Shown piece after piece: positions 15,122 through 16,038 of a stretch of 16,038 nt of DNA. Under the pieces are notes generated by a model. It did no database searches, was not told the origin of the DNA, and was given only the letters and a program-made list of their open reading frames with translations. A program made the position numbers and the translations under genes. Origin of the DNA: Acidimicrobiia bacterium UBA5794 (lineage in GTDB: Bacteria > Actinomycetota > Acidimicrobiia > Spongiisociales > UBA5794); assembly GCA_002418265.1 (NCBI GenBank), contig DIDS01000016.1, forward strand, positions 1-16,038, given 5' to 3'. Numbering within the stretch: position 1 is the stretch's first letter; each line of letters starts with the position of its first letter.

Positions 15122-15829
15122 GTGCCGGTAACGTCACCGAACGACGCGACGTGGGCGCTGCTGGGCAACCTCTACGAGGATTTTCCGTCAGGATGGCTCC
15201 TGATAGGGGGACTCATGGTCTACCTGCACGGGGCTGAATCAGGGCAGACCATGCGCCGAGTCACGACCGATGCCGACATCTTGATCCGGGTGAAGGTGAT
15301 TCATGACGGAACCCGTCAGGTAGCAACGTGGCTTCAAGAGCGCGGCCTCGAGTTTGAGGGCGCGAGCGCGATGGAGATTGGGCACCGCTTCTCCGGTGGC
15401 GGAATCTCCGTCGATGTCCTTGTACAGGGTCATCTTGGAGTCCGAGCGGAGCGCAGGACCGTCGGGCAGAACCGAGCCCCTGAAGCCCCAGGCGGAACCG
15501 CGCTCCAAGCCGCTGGAGAAGTCGTACCAATAATCACTTCGACCGGAGGTTTGGTTCGAGTACCTCGTCCGACGCTACCAGCAGCGATCATCGGGAAGTC
15601 GAAGGCTGCGATTCGGTTGTCATCGCCGCTCAGACATGTCCAGGATCTTGCGTTTCTGCTCGGCCTGCTTGTAGATCCACTCACCGTCGCTGACGGTTTA
15701 ACAGCCTCCGACGTACGGATACTCGCACGGGCTGTCAAGCAGATCGAGGAGGCGCATTGTTGGGAGTACGCTGCGGATGCGGCAGCCGCCGAGGCAGCCG
15801 CGCAAATCCTCCTAGCGCCTCGTCAGTAG
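15122..15829 (+). CDS. Nucleotidyltransferase of AbiEii/MNT-like type, candidate toxin
   Basis: Protein of 235 residues from GTG 15122. The nucleotidyltransferase active site is complete: G29-G30 in LLIGGLMVYLHG, D50-x-D52 in RRVTTDADILI, and a third Asp, D98, in GGISVDVLVQG. A conserved-looking Lys-rich segment, AIIGKSKAAIRLSSPLRHVQ, then DLAFLL, fits the helical part of AbiEii-like proteins. It lies 25 bp after the HTH gene and is presumably co-transcribed. In studied relatives such enzymes add nucleotides to tRNA or modify other targets and are neutralised by the partner. No Shine-Dalgarno is clear. The C-terminus is Ala-rich (AADAAAAEAAAQIL). Confidence 0.78.
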   Translation: MPVTSPNDATWALLGNLYEDFPSGWLLIGGLMVYLHGAESGQTMRRVTTDADILIRVKVIHDGTRQVATWLQERGLEFEGASAMEIGHRFSGGGISVDVLVQGHLGVRAERRTVGQNRAPEAPGGTALQAAGEVVPIITSTGGLVRVPRPTLPAAIIGKSKAAIRLSSPLRHVQDLAFLLGLLVDPLTVADGLTASDVRILARAVKQIEEAHCWEYAADAAAAEAAAQILLAPRQ

Positions 15830-16038
15830 GCTTCCGTGCCGACCAGAGCCATGAACCACCGTTCTCGTTCTGGGCCGCTGCTCCCGATCCGGTTGTGCAC
15901 ATGAACGAAAGGCACCGATATCAGATCGGGAGCGCAGGAACATGTGGTATCTGCCTGTTGGGCTGTGAGCCTGGGTGGTGGGGCCGCTGCCGGTGGGCAG
16001 TCTTCGCGAGGGAGCGGGTATGTGTCCCGTGAAGTGGT
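15830..16038. other. Right window edge, no supported gene, one long-loop inverted repeat
   Basis: GCTCCCGATC (15880-15889) and GATCGGGAGC (15924-15933) are perfect 10-bp arms around a 34-base loop, about 50 bp after the nucleotidyltransferase stop. It could help end the operon transcript, but no T-run follows. A short open frame through here has no family features. Confidence 0.5.

Noticed and set aside
15757..16032. Frame at the right edge with Cys and Trp residues (CGICLLGC, GWWGRC)
   Set aside because: It begins inside the nucleotidyltransferase gene. The part after its internal ATG at 15901 is short, with no ribosome site and no known motif.
7753..16038. A second copy of the tRNA-Asn 3' end as the right attachment site
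   Set aside because: No direct repeat of the T-arm/acceptor sequence was found by eye in the rest of the window; the element's right end may lie outside it or the integrase may use another site.
1..16038. CRISPR array, insertion sequence or rRNA
   Set aside because: No regularly spaced repeats with unique spacers, no transposase and no rRNA segment are visible. The 23-bp units are contiguous without spacers.

Overview
The window looks chromosomal and actinobacterial. RecO is followed directly by undecaprenyl pyrophosphate synthase, the glycyl-tRNA synthetase is the single-chain dimeric type, a YtxH-like small protein of the kind common in actinobacteria is present, and GTG/TTG starts and high-GC codons are frequent. 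Acidimicrobiia or a neighbouring class is my guess; no marker here settles it.

Positions 1-7637 are a conserved housekeeping block read mostly rightward: era (5' end cut by the window edge), recO, uppS, glyS, dnaG and rpoD. It covers ribosome assembly, recombinational repair, cell-wall lipid carrier synthesis, translation, priming and the primary sigma factor. recO/uppS and dnaG/rpoD overlap by a few bases and are probably translationally coupled. A pterin-4a-carbinolamine dehydratase gene sits on the opposite strand between era and recO, and a small YtxH-like membrane protein gene converges on rpoD. The spacers after era, before recO and before dnaG are filled with heptamer-based tandem repeats. 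The era spacer also holds a duplicated GC-rich, hairpin-forming repeat.

From the tRNA-Asn gene (7753-7825) onward the content is accessory. A solitary PD-(D/E)xK nuclease-like gene is followed by a convergent tyrosine integrase and excisionase pair. Beyond these lies a gene-poor 0.6-kb region with two arrays of 23-bp repeats facing each other, which I read as integrase/excisionase arm sites or replication iterons. Next come a ribbon-helix-helix-like/SEC-C protein, a small lipoprotein and a large membrane-anchored propeller-like protein on the minus strand.

The right end (13.8-15.8 kb) holds an acetyltransferase gene broken by a frameshift, then a two-gene unit: an excisionase-type HTH protein and a nucleotidyltransferase with an AbiEii/MNT-like active site. 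A near-consensus promoter overlaps an inverted-repeat operator right at the HTH gene's start codon. This looks like an autoregulated toxin-antitoxin or abortive-infection module. The most noteworthy items are this module, the paired 23-bp arrays and the solitary nuclease gene beside tRNA-Asn and the integrase.
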